A stretch of 64,000 bases of DNA from Thermoplasmata archaeon (lineage in GTDB: Archaea; Thermoplasmatota; Thermoplasmata; Lutacidiplasmatales; UBA184). The stretch spans positions 105,202 to 169,201 of the forward strand of contig JAKASQ010000001.1 of assembly GCA_021828195.1 (NCBI GenBank). Direction: 5' to 3'. This document shows positions 20,287-30,119 of this stretch, piece after piece. Numbering within the stretch: the stretch's first letter is position 1; each line of letters begins with the position of its first letter. The notes below the pieces were generated by a model that was not told the origin of the DNA, made no database searches, and saw only the letters and a list, made by a program, of their open reading frames with translations. A program made the translations under genes and the position numbers.

Positions 20287-20586
20287 CTAGGGTGGGACGG
20301 CCGGGAGGGGCTTGCCGCAGGATCGGCAGAAGCCGGCCTGCTTCGAGTTCGAGGTCCCGCACGCCGGGCAGAAGCGCTCGCCACCGGCCGTCGCCGGGAG
20401 CGGAGCCACCGGCGGAGGAGCGGTCGCATACGTCTGGAACTCCTGTACCGGCACCTTCTCGCGCGTGAAGTAGTAGATGATCGCAATCGGCCAGCAGAGG
20501 ATGATCAGGACGACCAGAATCCAGAGCGTGTACTTGCGCTTGTATTGAACGGGGCCCCCAACCATGGTGGTCTGACCGGTCGCCAT
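20287..20586 (-). CDS. Membrane protein with C-terminal zinc ribbon
   Basis: YTLWILVVLIILCWPIAIIYYF TM segment; FCPACGTSNSKQAGFCRSCGKPL zinc ribbon. Confidence 0.62.
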   Translation of the reverse strand: MATGQTTMVGGPVQYKRKYTLWILVVLIILCWPIAIIYYFTREKVPVQEFQTYATAPPPVAPLPATAGGERFCPACGTSNSKQAGFCRSCGKPLPAVPP

Positions 20587-20710
20587 TGGACGGGCGTATC
20601 CGTAGGGGGTTATAGACTCAGCGGCCGGGCCGCACCCGTGGATCTTCGCAGCGAACCCAGGTTCCGGCTTCGTGATGAGGCCCGCGGGCGTGCTCCCGGT
20701 CGAGGCTACC

Positions 20711-21304
20711 ATGGCCATCGATCAGTGGACCGAGGTCGACGATTACATCTCGAACCTCCTCGTCGCATCGGATTCCGTACTCGAGCAGGCGCTCATCGAC
20801 AGCCGCATGGCCGGGTTGCCGCCCATCCATGTCTCACCGAATCAGGGGAAGCTGCTCCAGATCCTGGCACGCGCGCTGAGGGCACGCTCGATCCTCGAGA
20901 TTGGGACGCTCGGTGGGTACAGCGCGATCTGGACGGGACGCGCCCTACCGGCGGACGGGCATCTGATCACGCTGGAAGCGAACCCGCTCCACGCCGAGGT
21001 CGCGCGGACCAACATCGGGCGAGCGGGCCTGAATCACATCGTGAGCGTCCGTCCTGGAAAGGCGCTCGATACGCTCCCGGTACTGGCCGAGGAGAAGCTC
21101 GGGCCGTTCGACCTGACGTTCATCGATGCCGACAAGCCCAACAATCCCGGCTACTTCGAATGGGCGCTCAAGCTCTCGCATCGCGGCCGCGTGATCGTTG
21201 TCAACAATGTCGTGCGCAACGGGGCCGTCCAGGATCCGAACTCCTCGGACCCCAACGCGCTCGGCGTGCGACGCATGAACGATCTCATCGCCACGGAGCC
21301 TTGA
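20711..21304 (+). CDS. O-methyltransferase family 3 (COMT-like)
   Basis: GKLLQILARALRARSILEIGTLGGYSAIW; LEANPLHAEVARTNI; FDLTFIDADKPNNPGYFEWAL. Confidence 0.92.
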   Translation: MAIDQWTEVDDYISNLLVASDSVLEQALIDSRMAGLPPIHVSPNQGKLLQILARALRARSILEIGTLGGYSAIWTGRALPADGHLITLEANPLHAEVARTNIGRAGLNHIVSVRPGKALDTLPVLAEEKLGPFDLTFIDADKPNNPGYFEWALKLSHRGRVIVVNNVVRNGAVQDPNSSDPNALGVRRMNDLIATEP

Positions 21305-21385
21305 GTGAGCGCCACCGCCACCCAGACCGGCGGCAGTGAGGGTTACGACGGCTTCGCGGTCATCCTCGTCGTCGACGACCTATAG

Positions 21386-22150
21386 ATGGCCCGATCAGAA
21401 GATCCTCTGTCGGCCCCGTCCGAGGTTCCCGGGCCGGCCGCGAGGCACGCTGCAGCCGTCCTGTGGACCGGCGGCAAAGACTCGGCGCTCGCCCTGCACA
21501 TCGCCGCACGCCTCGCGAGGGTCCGCATCGACCGCCTCGTGACATTCGCACCACCTCGAGCTCGGTTCCGTGCGCATCCCCTCGAGGTCGTGAGACTTCA
21601 AGCTCAGGCTCTCGCTCTGCCGCATCAGACCATCGTGATCCGCAAGCCGTACCGGGCCTCCTACGAGCGAGCACTTGGCCAACTCCAGGCCGACGGGATT
21701 GAAACCCTGGTCACCGGCGACATCGACCGGGTGGGTGGTGCGCCGAACTGGATCGCCGAGCGCGCTCGGCCCTTCAATCTCGAGATTTTCGCACCGCTCT
21801 GGCAGCGGTCACGAACCGGGATCCTGCGGGCCCTCACCCGATCTCGTTTCGAGGCGATCGTCTCGTGCGTGGACAATTCGAAGCTGGGACCGGAGTGGCT
21901 GGGCCGGAGGCTCGACCCGGAAGCGCTGCGCGACCTCCGAGGTTTGTCGCGCTCGGCCGGGATTGACCCGGCCGGCGAACAAGGCGAGTACCATACGATC
22001 ACGCTCGATGCCCCGATGTTCCGGAAGCGTCTCGTCGTGCGGAGCTGGACACCGAGCCGATCCGGACCGTGGTCGTACATGAGGATTCGCGAGCTCGCGC
22101 TCGTCGATAGGCATTCTCCCGGGCCCGGGCGCGCCCAGTTACGTGTGTGA
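21386..22150 (+). CDS. Diphthine-ammonia ligase-like ATP-pyrophosphatase (Dph6 family)
   Basis: WTGGKDSALAL PP-loop; VTGDI; GEQGEYHTITLDAPMF motif. Confidence 0.87.
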   Translation: MARSEDPLSAPSEVPGPAARHAAAVLWTGGKDSALALHIAARLARVRIDRLVTFAPPRARFRAHPLEVVRLQAQALALPHQTIVIRKPYRASYERALGQLQADGIETLVTGDIDRVGGAPNWIAERARPFNLEIFAPLWQRSRTGILRALTRSRFEAIVSCVDNSKLGPEWLGRRLDPEALRDLRGLSRSAGIDPAGEQGEYHTITLDAPMFRKRLVVRSWTPSRSGPWSYMRIRELALVDRHSPGPGRAQLRV

Positions 22151-22185
22151 GGCTTGGAGTCCGTCCTAGCCCGTCTCCATGTTGT

Positions 22186-24654
22186 TCATTTCGCGCCGGG
22201 CGGAGGGTTCGCCGGGCGCCGGGCGCGAAGGAGGAATGCAGCGGCCAAGATCGCGATTACGATCACCACAATCCCGCCCAGCAGCACGTACCCCGCCCCG
22301 GGAGGCAGGCCCAGGAAAGTGCTTCCCGAACTCGAGGAGCTCGACGTGATGGTGACCGGGACGGATGCTTGCACGACCGCGCTCCCGAGTTCTGCCGTCA
22401 GAGTGACCGTGAGGGATCCCGTGGCACTTCCCGCGACGAACGTGGTCGCGCGGCCCGAACTATTGGTAAGTTGCCCGAGCGAGGAGCTGACGTTCCAGGT
22501 GAAGGCAGTGCTCGTGGGGCACGCGCCCCCCCTACAACTGATCGAACCGGTCAGCGCGAGGCTCGAGTTGACGTTCACCGATACGCTCGAAGGCTGCACC
22601 GTTACTGCGCCCAGCGTGATGTTCGAGAGGATCGAGATTGAACTGCTGCCGGAGTTGGTGACATAGACCGACCCATTCGGAAGCTGACCGGCAGCGATCG
22701 GCTCCGCACCGACCACAATCGAGCCCACCGTGCGCTGGAGCGGCACGGAGATCACCGAGAGGTTCCCGGATCCATAGTCGGCCACGTACATCAGGCCCGA
22801 GAGGCCATTCGCGAGGATCCCCTCCGGCTCGCCCCCAACGGGAATCGTTCCGGCGATCTCGTTCGTGCTGACGTTGATCCCAAACACGACATTGGTCAGG
22901 AAGGAGGAAACGTAGAGCGTGCGATCGGAACCGTCGTACGCCATGAGCGTCGGCCCTGCCGGGACTGGAAAGGTCGCGGTGACCGTGTTCGTCGCGGTGT
23001 CGATCACGCTGACGCTGCTGGACCCGTAGTTTGTAACGTAGATCTCTCCCGGACCCTGCGGAACGTACGCGAGGCCATACGGAGTCTTGCCCACGGTGAT
23101 GTTGGCGACTATGGTCCGGGTGGCCAGATCGATCGTCTCGACGAAACCGGCGTGCCCGATCCCTACGTACATGTATCCCGTCGCCGGGTCGATCGCCATG
23201 CTCGTAGGCCCGTCCCCGGTCGCGATCGTGCCGACGACCGCATCGGTGGTTCCGTTGATCACGCTGATGGTGTCCCCGAGATGGTTGTCCACATAGATGA
23301 GCTGGGTCGCCGGATCGTACACCGCGAAGGCCGGCTCGTTCCCGCTCTGTAGGGCCGTAAGAACCTGGTTCGCGCTCGGATCGATAACGTCCACTCCGGG
23401 ACTGCCTCCGATGGGGACGAACAGCTTGTTCGTCGCGGGATCGTAGGCCAGGCCGCGGGGGGATGCTCCCACGCGAAGAGTTCGTGTGACCTGATCCGTG
23501 GCCGGAGAGATCACGCTGATGTTGAACGAGCCCTGGTTCGCCACATAGATCCCGTCCGGTTGGACGCTCACGGCGATGGGATGGACGCCCACGGGAATGT
23601 CGGCCACGACCGCGTAGGCGGTGGCGTTGATGACCGAAACCGTGCCCGATGCGTTGTTCGTTACGTAGAGTTGGTGGCTCTGCGCGCTATAGGCCAAGCT
23701 TTCCGGATCGATGCCGACGGGGAGGTTGGCGATCACGGAGTTGGTCGAGACCGAAATGACACTCACATTGCCCGAACCATCGTTCGCGACGAAGACGTTG
23801 CCGGTGTCCGTATCCACGGCCAGCGCGATGGGGTGGACGCCGACGGCTACAGTGGCGACCACGGCATTCGTGAGGCTGGAGATGAGGCTGACCGAGTTCG
23901 AACCTCGATTGGCGACGTAGATCAGTCCGTTCAGACCGTTGTAGGCGATGCCGTAGGGTTGCGCTCCCACGGGGATGGTGGCGATCTCGCGGTCCGTCAC
24001 GTCGGAGAGCACGGCCACGGTCGAGAGTCCGGATTCGGTGACGTAGATGTTCCCGTTCCCGAAGTTCTTCGCGACTCCCGTCGGCCGGGTCCCCGTTGCC
24101 AGCGGCACAGATGCCACGACCCGGTTCGTAGCCGGAGAGATCACGCTGAGATTGTCGGAGTAGAGGTTCGCCACCCAGATCTGATTGCTCTGGGTCAGGG
24201 CTCCCGGATACTGTCCTACGGGGATGTTGGCGAGGACTCCGCCGGTCGTGGAGTTCACCACCAGCACGTTGTTGCTCGAACAGCTGACGAACAGTTCGCC
24301 GGTTCCGGCAACGGCGAGAACCCCCAGCGGGCCATTCGGTTCATGGATGACATAGGGCGCCGCGCGTTGCCCATTGCAGGAGTTTAGCTGGGGGTTTTGA
24401 GGGTAGAGCACGTTGTTGAGGGTATCAAGGGTGTACGCGACGTACGCGCTCCCGCCCGGGCTCCCGATAGTGGCCGTGCTCTCCGTGGCCAGGTGTGTTC
24501 GATTGGTCGGTGCCGCGGCGTTCGCGGCAGTTGCCGCCACCGAGAGGGGCGCTGCGATGGTTAGGAGGGCCACGAGCGCGACAATGCCGACGGTCTCTTG
24601 CACCGGCCGGGAAGATCGACCTGGGGGGGAGTGCACGGGAGGAAATCCCGCCAT
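22186..24654 (-). CDS. Large cell-surface YVTN beta-propeller protein with Ig-like domain and C-terminal TM anchor
   Basis: N-terminal signal-like segment; about 14 repeats of the PVGxxPxGxAYDxxxxxxYVxNxxSxxVSVI type; VTVQPSSVSVNVNSS... domain; GYVLLGGIVVIVIAILAAAFLLRARR anchor. Confidence 0.87.
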   Translation of the reverse strand: MAGFPPVHSPPGRSSRPVQETVGIVALVALLTIAAPLSVAATAANAAAPTNRTHLATESTATIGSPGGSAYVAYTLDTLNNVLYPQNPQLNSCNGQRAAPYVIHEPNGPLGVLAVAGTGELFVSCSSNNVLVVNSTTGGVLANIPVGQYPGALTQSNQIWVANLYSDNLSVISPATNRVVASVPLATGTRPTGVAKNFGNGNIYVTESGLSTVAVLSDVTDREIATIPVGAQPYGIAYNGLNGLIYVANRGSNSVSLISSLTNAVVATVAVGVHPIALAVDTDTGNVFVANDGSGNVSVISVSTNSVIANLPVGIDPESLAYSAQSHQLYVTNNASGTVSVINATAYAVVADIPVGVHPIAVSVQPDGIYVANQGSFNISVISPATDQVTRTLRVGASPRGLAYDPATNKLFVPIGGSPGVDVIDPSANQVLTALQSGNEPAFAVYDPATQLIYVDNHLGDTISVINGTTDAVVGTIATGDGPTSMAIDPATGYMYVGIGHAGFVETIDLATRTIVANITVGKTPYGLAYVPQGPGEIYVTNYGSSSVSVIDTATNTVTATFPVPAGPTLMAYDGSDRTLYVSSFLTNVVFGINVSTNEIAGTIPVGGEPEGILANGLSGLMYVADYGSGNLSVISVPLQRTVGSIVVGAEPIAAGQLPNGSVYVTNSGSSSISILSNITLGAVTVQPSSVSVNVNSSLALTGSISCRGGACPTSTAFTWNVSSSLGQLTNSSGRATTFVAGSATGSLTVTLTAELGSAVVQASVPVTITSSSSSSGSTFLGLPPGAGYVLLGGIVVIVIAILAAAFLLRARRPANPPPGAK

Positions 24655-24805
24655 GGACTGCGAGACGTAGGAGCGGCTATAAGAGCGCGGTCCGGAGAGC
24701 CTCTCGGCCGAAGTTCTCCCGGCGGATCGGGTGCAGCTCGCCCCCCGATCGAGGGTCAGCCTTCGTGCTCCCGGAACTCAATTAAGCACCGTCGCGGCTG
24801 CGCGG

Positions 24806-25300
24806 ATGCGTATGGAGCGATGGCCCCCGCCCCAGTACCGAATCCATGTCGAGTTCCGAGCGCCGAGAGCGTTCGTCTATCGTTGGTGTACGGACTACCA
24901 GCCGGACGACGGCACCTTCGCAGGAGAGACGTACGATCGGCGCATCCTCGAGCGCTCGAAGCACAAGGTCGTCTACGAGGATCTCTGGTGGGAGCCCGAT
25001 GGGTGGCGCTGGCGACGCACCCTCGTCATACTCGACCCACCCCACGGCTGGAGGGCCTACTCCATCGGGAACGTCCGAACGGCGCGGATCGGCTACCGTC
25101 TCGCGGAACTCGATCGGAATCGCACTCGGCTCACCTTGACGATGCGGCGTCGCCCCGGGCTGAGGCACCGCCGTCAACCCTTGAAGGCGGTGCTCGAGCG
25201 CGAGTTGCTCCGGATGTGGCGAGGATTCGGTCGTGCGCTGGAGGCAGACTATCGCCGTTCTCTGAAGAAGAGCTGGGCGATCGGCTCGCCCGCGCGCTGA
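24806..25300 (+). CDS. SRPBCC-superfamily (START/polyketide cyclase-like) protein
   Basis: FRAPRAFVYRWCTDYQPDD...VYEDLWWEPDGWRWRRTLVILDPPHGWRA; paralog of 30649..31122. Confidence 0.68.
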   Translation: MRMERWPPPQYRIHVEFRAPRAFVYRWCTDYQPDDGTFAGETYDRRILERSKHKVVYEDLWWEPDGWRWRRTLVILDPPHGWRAYSIGNVRTARIGYRLAELDRNRTRLTLTMRRRPGLRHRRQPLKAVLERELLRMWRGFGRALEADYRRSLKKSWAIGSPAR

Positions 25301-25359
25301 ACGGTGGCGGCCCCGTACCGGTCCGCGCTCGTCGGGAATCCCGGGGCGAGGAATCCTGG

Positions 25360-25743
25360 CTAAACGCGTTGCCCGTGCGACCAGCCCCGCTTGTCGATCA
25401 CATCGAACAGATTGCCATCCGGGTCGGCCAACGTTACGAAGTCTTGCCGGGGCGCCATCGATTGTTCGAGCGTCGCCCCGAGCCCGAGAAGTCGTTGGAT
25501 CTCTTCTTGCGGATGCGAGGAATAGAGGTCCAGATGGAGGCGATAATCTCGGAGCGGCCCTTCGCGAGTGCGGTACAGTGACAGGTTCGGGCCCCGACCC
25601 TTGGGATCCTTGAGGACGACCCCATCGGGCTCGGGTGGATCGCGTGGGACGTAGTGGAGTGCCTCCGCCCAGAACGCCATCATGCGGGGGAAGTCCGTGC
25701 AGTCGACGACGATCGAGCCAAGCCAGAGCCTTCCCTGCTCCAT
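25360..25743 (-). CDS. VOC/glyoxalase-family protein
   Basis: IVVDCTDFPRMMAFWAEALHY...RLHLDLYS...TLADPDGNLFDVID. Confidence 0.87.
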   Translation of the reverse strand: MEQGRLWLGSIVVDCTDFPRMMAFWAEALHYVPRDPPEPDGVVLKDPKGRGPNLSLYRTREGPLRDYRLHLDLYSSHPQEEIQRLLGLGATLEQSMAPRQDFVTLADPDGNLFDVIDKRGWSHGQRV

Positions 25744-25840
25744 GGAGCACCCCAGAAGTAGCCCGAGAATAAAGTTGCCGAGGTGGGCAGTTCCTCCGAG
25801 ACAGCGGATCGCGGTCTAGAGAGGGTCTGGGAATCCTGGA

Positions 25841-26035
25841 TCAGATAGGGCGGACGGTGTGATCGATCGCGATTCCTCCGCGCAGGGTCCGGGACACGGT
25901 GCAGAAGTCGGGAACGACTTCGACATCGAGATCGAAACGGGCCCGGTCGGCCTCGTTGACTGTGAATCCGGAGAAGGGGCCTCCGTGAAGGCAGCCGTGA
26001 ATCGGTACCTCTCGATCTGTTCGAGATAGATGCAA
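25841..26035 (-). pseudogene. Possible OsmC-family C-terminal fragment
   Basis: FDLDVEVVPDFCTVSRTLRGGIAIDHTVRPI resembles the OsmC C-terminal Cys region; YRFTAAF N-terminal-like piece lies in another frame. Confidence 0.28.
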
Positions 26036-26248
26036 CCGTCCTCCGCTGACCTACGCACACAATTCGCTCGACATGATTCGCTGAGGCGGAGTACGCATGG
26101 TAGCCATTCACGGGGCGTCGGAGCTCAGCCCTCCGACGAAGCTCGGATCGAGTTCTTCCGCGGAGTCGTCTGCCGGAGTCCGGGGCACCGAGCCCTGGGA
26201 GGCAGCGCACGAGGTTCGCGTCGGGCGTCACAAACCGTCCGAGCACTC

Positions 26249-26536
26249 TTCAGTGCCCACCCACCGATCGTGAACTGGAGCCTCGGGCCGACAACGGGCC
26301 AGCCGTACTCCACAACCTTCACCGCTCCACCCGCTCTCGGCCCCCACGAGTTCGTTTGCCTGATCCACGTTCCCTCGATGGCCGGGAGCATGTCCGTCGC
26401 GAACACGCCACCCACGCCCGGGAATAGCTCCAACTTCTCCGCTCTCGAACTCGTCGCAATAGGTGCGGTGGTGGGAGTGGTCGCCATAGCAATCGCACTA
26501 CTGGCGTGGAGTCGCGCACGCCTCCGGGCTCCTTAG
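26249..26536 (+). pseudogene. Cupredoxin-like C-terminal fragment with TM anchor
   Basis: NWSLGPTTGQPYSTTFTAPPALGPHEFVCLIHVPSMAGSMSV (C-x2-H-x4-M-type copper site) plus hydrophobic C-terminus; upstream reading frame not protein-like. Confidence 0.4.
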
Positions 26537-26669
26537 GACGCCAACTTCCTCCTTCCCCCGGTGGGTGAAGCCACGATCGGCGCGCGAGATTCCTCGCTCG
26601 AGCCTGAGAGGTGGTCCGGAGCAAAGGGCGCCGGCATGGAGCTATCTCCGACTCGGATCTCTCGATAAC

Positions 26670-27215
26670 ATGCGGGAACTTGACACGATCCGGGACTGGT
26701 GCGCATTCAACGCCCGGGCCCGTCGCGGCTACTTGGAGACCTTCGCGAGGTTGCCTCTCAAGGAGCTTACGCGGGAGCGGGGCGCGTCCTATCCGACATT
26801 GCTCAAAATCATGGAGCACACCCTGGATGCGGATCGGATCTGGATCCAGAAGGGGTCCGTGGGGGAGGAGGCCGCTCCGTACATCGAGCTCGGCCCGGAT
26901 CCTTCCCTAGACGAAATCCGCCTGTACGAGGACCAGGTCCATGCGGAGATGGTACGATTCCTCAACGGACTCACGGAGGGGGATCTCGATCGAACCTTCC
27001 GAGTCCCCAAGAGCGGCGGATTCCCTAACGATCTCGTGCTTTCTGTCCGTGATATGCTCTGGCATCTCGTAGAGGAGGAGCTCCAGCATCGAGGCGAACT
27101 CAATGCCTTGCTTTGGCAGTTCGATGTCGATCCTCCCATCTTCGATTGGATCGACTGGACCAACGTACCAGAGCGGAGCCAACCCGAGGCCCGTTCCCAT
27201 CAAGCTCGAGAGTGA
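26670..27215 (+). CDS. DinB-family protein
   Basis: Helical protein with MEHTLDADRIWI and MLWHLVEEELQHRGELNALLWQ (DinB-type His motifs). Confidence 0.77.
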   Translation: MRELDTIRDWCAFNARARRGYLETFARLPLKELTRERGASYPTLLKIMEHTLDADRIWIQKGSVGEEAAPYIELGPDPSLDEIRLYEDQVHAEMVRFLNGLTEGDLDRTFRVPKSGGFPNDLVLSVRDMLWHLVEEELQHRGELNALLWQFDVDPPIFDWIDWTNVPERSQPEARSHQARE

Positions 27216-27370
27216 GGTGTTCTCCATCGCCTTGTTGCGGCGTGCCTTTCGAGCGTGGGTTCCGCATTCTCAGATCGCCGAATCTCTGATGAAGCTCCCT
27301 GCGATCTGGGGATATCGGCGCTCTGCGCGACCTGACGGATCCCCGACCGTACCGCCGCCTCCTGGCTCGG

Positions 27371-28213
27371 TTGCTGCCTTCCTTCGGCGTCCGTCACGCT
27401 CGACCAATCGATGCCGGCTGGGGGTCGTTCATCTTGGAGGTGAACCACGAGTGGACAGTCCGTTTTCCCCGGAGCCTGGAGGATTCCAGCCGGGTGGAGG
27501 CTGAAGCCCGGCTCCTGGACCGGCTATCTCCGCGGCTTCCGGTTCCTGTGCCTCAGTACGAGCACATCTGTAAGGACGTCGACGGCCGACTCCGCCTGGT
27601 GATCTATCCCAAGATGGTAGGTCGGCCCCTACCTACTCGCAATCTCTCCGGGGCGATCCCACGGAAATGGGAGGCGGACATCCTCAGAACCCTTCAAGCA
27701 TTGGAGCGCTTTCCGCGACGCCTCGGGCGATGGCTCGGAGTCGAGTGGAGCGCGGAGCGAGGGCGCATGGCTCGATGGAGGGCGCTTTACCCAAAAGTCC
27801 GGCGACGGATTTACCCGCTTCTCTCGCCCGCAGTACGGGCACGAGACCACGCGTACTGGGAATCCTTCCTCCGGGACGAGGAGAGTCTCAAACTGCCCCC
27901 AATACTCAATCACGGAGATCTGTTCCCCTACCACATCATCGTCAACGATCGTGGAGTCGCCGGGATATTGGACTGGGAGAGCGCCCGTTATGAGGATCCG
28001 GTCGGGAACCTCACGGGCCTTCCTCTGGCCGATGGGTTCGCAGCCCGAAGCATCGATCGAGCGTTAGGAGACTCCGCCTCGGTTCGCCGGCGACTCACTT
28101 TTCATCGCCACGCGATGCCCGCGCACTCCGTGCTCTACGGGCTGCAGACTAAGAATCGAGAGAGAATCCGACTCGGCCTCCGCAGTTACTCACGGACGAT
28201 CCCACCGGGCTAA
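27371..28213 (+). CDS. Aminoglycoside phosphotransferase-like (APH) kinase
   Basis: LNHGDLFPYHIIVNDRGVAGILDWESARYEDPVGN; TTG start. Confidence 0.8.
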   Translation: MLPSFGVRHARPIDAGWGSFILEVNHEWTVRFPRSLEDSSRVEAEARLLDRLSPRLPVPVPQYEHICKDVDGRLRLVIYPKMVGRPLPTRNLSGAIPRKWEADILRTLQALERFPRRLGRWLGVEWSAERGRMARWRALYPKVRRRIYPLLSPAVRARDHAYWESFLRDEESLKLPPILNHGDLFPYHIIVNDRGVAGILDWESARYEDPVGNLTGLPLADGFAARSIDRALGDSASVRRRLTFHRHAMPAHSVLYGLQTKNRERIRLGLRSYSRTIPPG

Positions 28214-28272
28214 GTCCGAACGATAGGGAAACTCGTCGTGGTCCAAACCCTCTTGATCCTCAACGGTCGCAT

Positions 28273-28300
28273 TGCCGGCCCCTACGGTCGAGGGCCGGCA
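28273..28300. terminator. Hairpin in convergent intergenic region, possible bidirectional terminator
   Basis: TGCCGGCCC-10 nt-GGGCCGGCA, perfect 9-bp stem between the + gene ending 28213 and the - gene ending 28343. Confidence 0.5.
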
Positions 28301-28342
28301 CGCATATCGCCCCTAAAGGAACGGTGGCCACCCCGGACCCGT

Positions 28343-28771
28343 CTACTGAATGTCGTCGAGAGCACGGTTGACGACTGCGAGTGCGGCATCAATCTGTGCC
28401 GTTACCTCATCCGCCGTTGGCGAAGGAGATTTTGTGGCCGCCGCAGCTAGGTGCGCATTCCGAACCGTGGTCAGGGCGCTTTGGGTAGACTTTGTGACCG
28501 ACCTCGCCAGCTTCGTGTTCGCCTCTCCGGCTCGTAGTCCGGCGGCCCCAGCTGCCGATCCCGTCTTCGTACCCATTGCCACTCCAACGACCGCGCCGAC
28601 CACGGATCCAATCACTCCCAGCGAAGCACCAAGGACTGCCACCGTCGATGCCTGCCCGCCACTCCCGTAGAACCACATGGAGAAAACTGCAAGAATCACC
28701 ACCGCGACAATCCCTGTCAGCGCGATGGCGGCTTCCAAGGGACCGATGTCCGTCGCATGCGGCTCGGCCAT
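28343..28771 (-). CDS. Hypothetical membrane protein with glycine-zipper-like segment
   Basis: IALTGIVAVVILAVFSMWFYG TM and VAVLGASLGVIGSVVGAVVGVAMG Gly-rich TM. Confidence 0.55.
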   Translation of the reverse strand: MAEPHATDIGPLEAAIALTGIVAVVILAVFSMWFYGSGGQASTVAVLGASLGVIGSVVGAVVGVAMGTKTGSAAGAAGLRAGEANTKLARSVTKSTQSALTTVRNAHLAAAATKSPSPTADEVTAQIDAALAVVNRALDDIQ

Positions 28772-29133
28772 CCGAGCCCTATCGTTGAAGGAACTATCTG
28801 AATCTTGCGTGACCCCGGTCGGCTTCGCCTTTGAGTGGATTCAAGGCCCGCTCAAGGGATCCAAGGAGTTCTTCATCTACACGCCGCATGGCAAGAGAAC
28901 TTGGATCGGTGTGCACGCCGAGATCACCTCCCGTGCTATGCCTCCCAGCCGGCTCAAATCGCTCGTAGGGCGCATGCTTCGGGCGAAGTTCAACGAAGGC
29001 GCTTCCGTATTCGGGGCCTTCGACCGGAGCACGTGGGCTGCGACTCCTCCCTCCGAGATGTATCCGCGATCAGGAGGAAGCCGGTTCGCTCTCGTCCGCC
29101 TCCGTAACGAATCCTGTGAGGACCACCTCTCCT

Positions 29134-29538
29134 TCACATGGGAGGGAAGTTCTGCCAGAGCATCAAGAGATTCCCCTCGGTATCTTTGAAGAACGCGGAC
29201 GCGCCAAAGGAGTCGTAAGCGATCGAACCGTCCATCTTCGATTCCCGACTCATTCGCTCAGGTCGCTGGAACTTCACACCCTTGGCCTTTAGCCTGGCTA
29301 CGGTTGATCGGGCACTCTTGACGAGGAGAACGGAGTACGCCAGGGATCTCCTCTCGCGCTTTTGCGGGACCACCAGCCAGATATCACTGCCACCGACCTT
29401 TAGCGCGGCCCAGAGATTCCTCATCGCGCCCCTCCCTCGGTACACGACCTTACCGCCAAGAGCCTCCGTGTAAAATCGGATGGCGCGGTTCATATTGCTA
29501 ATCGGGACGAGTGTCACCCATTGTGCTCCTGTCGCCAT
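29134..29538 (-). CDS. VOC/glyoxalase-family protein
   Basis: WVTLVPISNMNRAIRFYTEALGGKVVYRG...SAFFKDTEGNLLMLWQNFPP. Confidence 0.8.
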   Translation of the reverse strand: MATGAQWVTLVPISNMNRAIRFYTEALGGKVVYRGRGAMRNLWAALKVGGSDIWLVVPQKRERRSLAYSVLLVKSARSTVARLKAKGVKFQRPERMSRESKMDGSIAYDSFGASAFFKDTEGNLLMLWQNFPPM

Positions 29539-29644
29539 GGTTCCCACCTTGTGAGTCCTCGGCTCGCCGAGTCCGAGAAGCAAACCGTGGCTAACTAACT
29601 ATCTGAGACCTGCCGTCAGCCGGCCTGCCGGCGGCATCAACTGC

Positions 29645-29962
29645 GTGATATCCTCCACCGATTGAAATCGGTAGCTTCCTGAGGGAGCGCAAACAGCCTG
29701 GGCATTACCCCCGAGTATTTCCGTGTCGTGCCCCCCGGGTTGCCCCGGGGGGCTGGGTCCGGGTTGGCCGGACTCGCCCTCCGTTGCCGAAGGTGTTTGC
29801 GCTCCCTCGGTGGTTCCTGCTTCCTCGACCGTAGCGCCGACCCTCGCGAGCCGCCGTCTTACACAATCTCTGCCGGCGTGGAATCCCCGGTGCCCCCGGG
29901 TACGAAGGAACCCATGCGACGCGGGTATTTCAGGCTCGCTAACCCCCCTACAAGTAGGGGGG
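29645..29962 (-). other. Hairpin-rich segment, candidate structured RNA / degraded IS200-IS605 TnpB 3' end
   Basis: 15-bp inverted repeat 29681-29695/29794-29808, nested hairpin GCCCCCCGGG-TTGC-CCCGGGGGGC (29730-29753), hairpin CCCCCCTA-CAAG-TAGGGGGG (29943-29962); minus-strand ORF tail GSYRFQSVEDITQLM. Confidence 0.3.
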
Positions 29963-30119
29963 CTTGCGCTCGCCGGAGTCGTCATAGATACATCGTCGCG
30001 GGAGGCCGTATCCATAGCCTGGACGTGGGATGTAAGAAGTTGACATCTCCGGTCAGCAGCGACTTGCTTCTTTGGGAGGGATAGTCGAAACCTTAACCTC
30101 GCCCCGACTTTCCGGTGTC

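Noticed and set aside
23560-24387. 275-aa plus-strand ORF with repeated D/G/H motifs
   Set aside because: Antisense of the propeller protein repeats.
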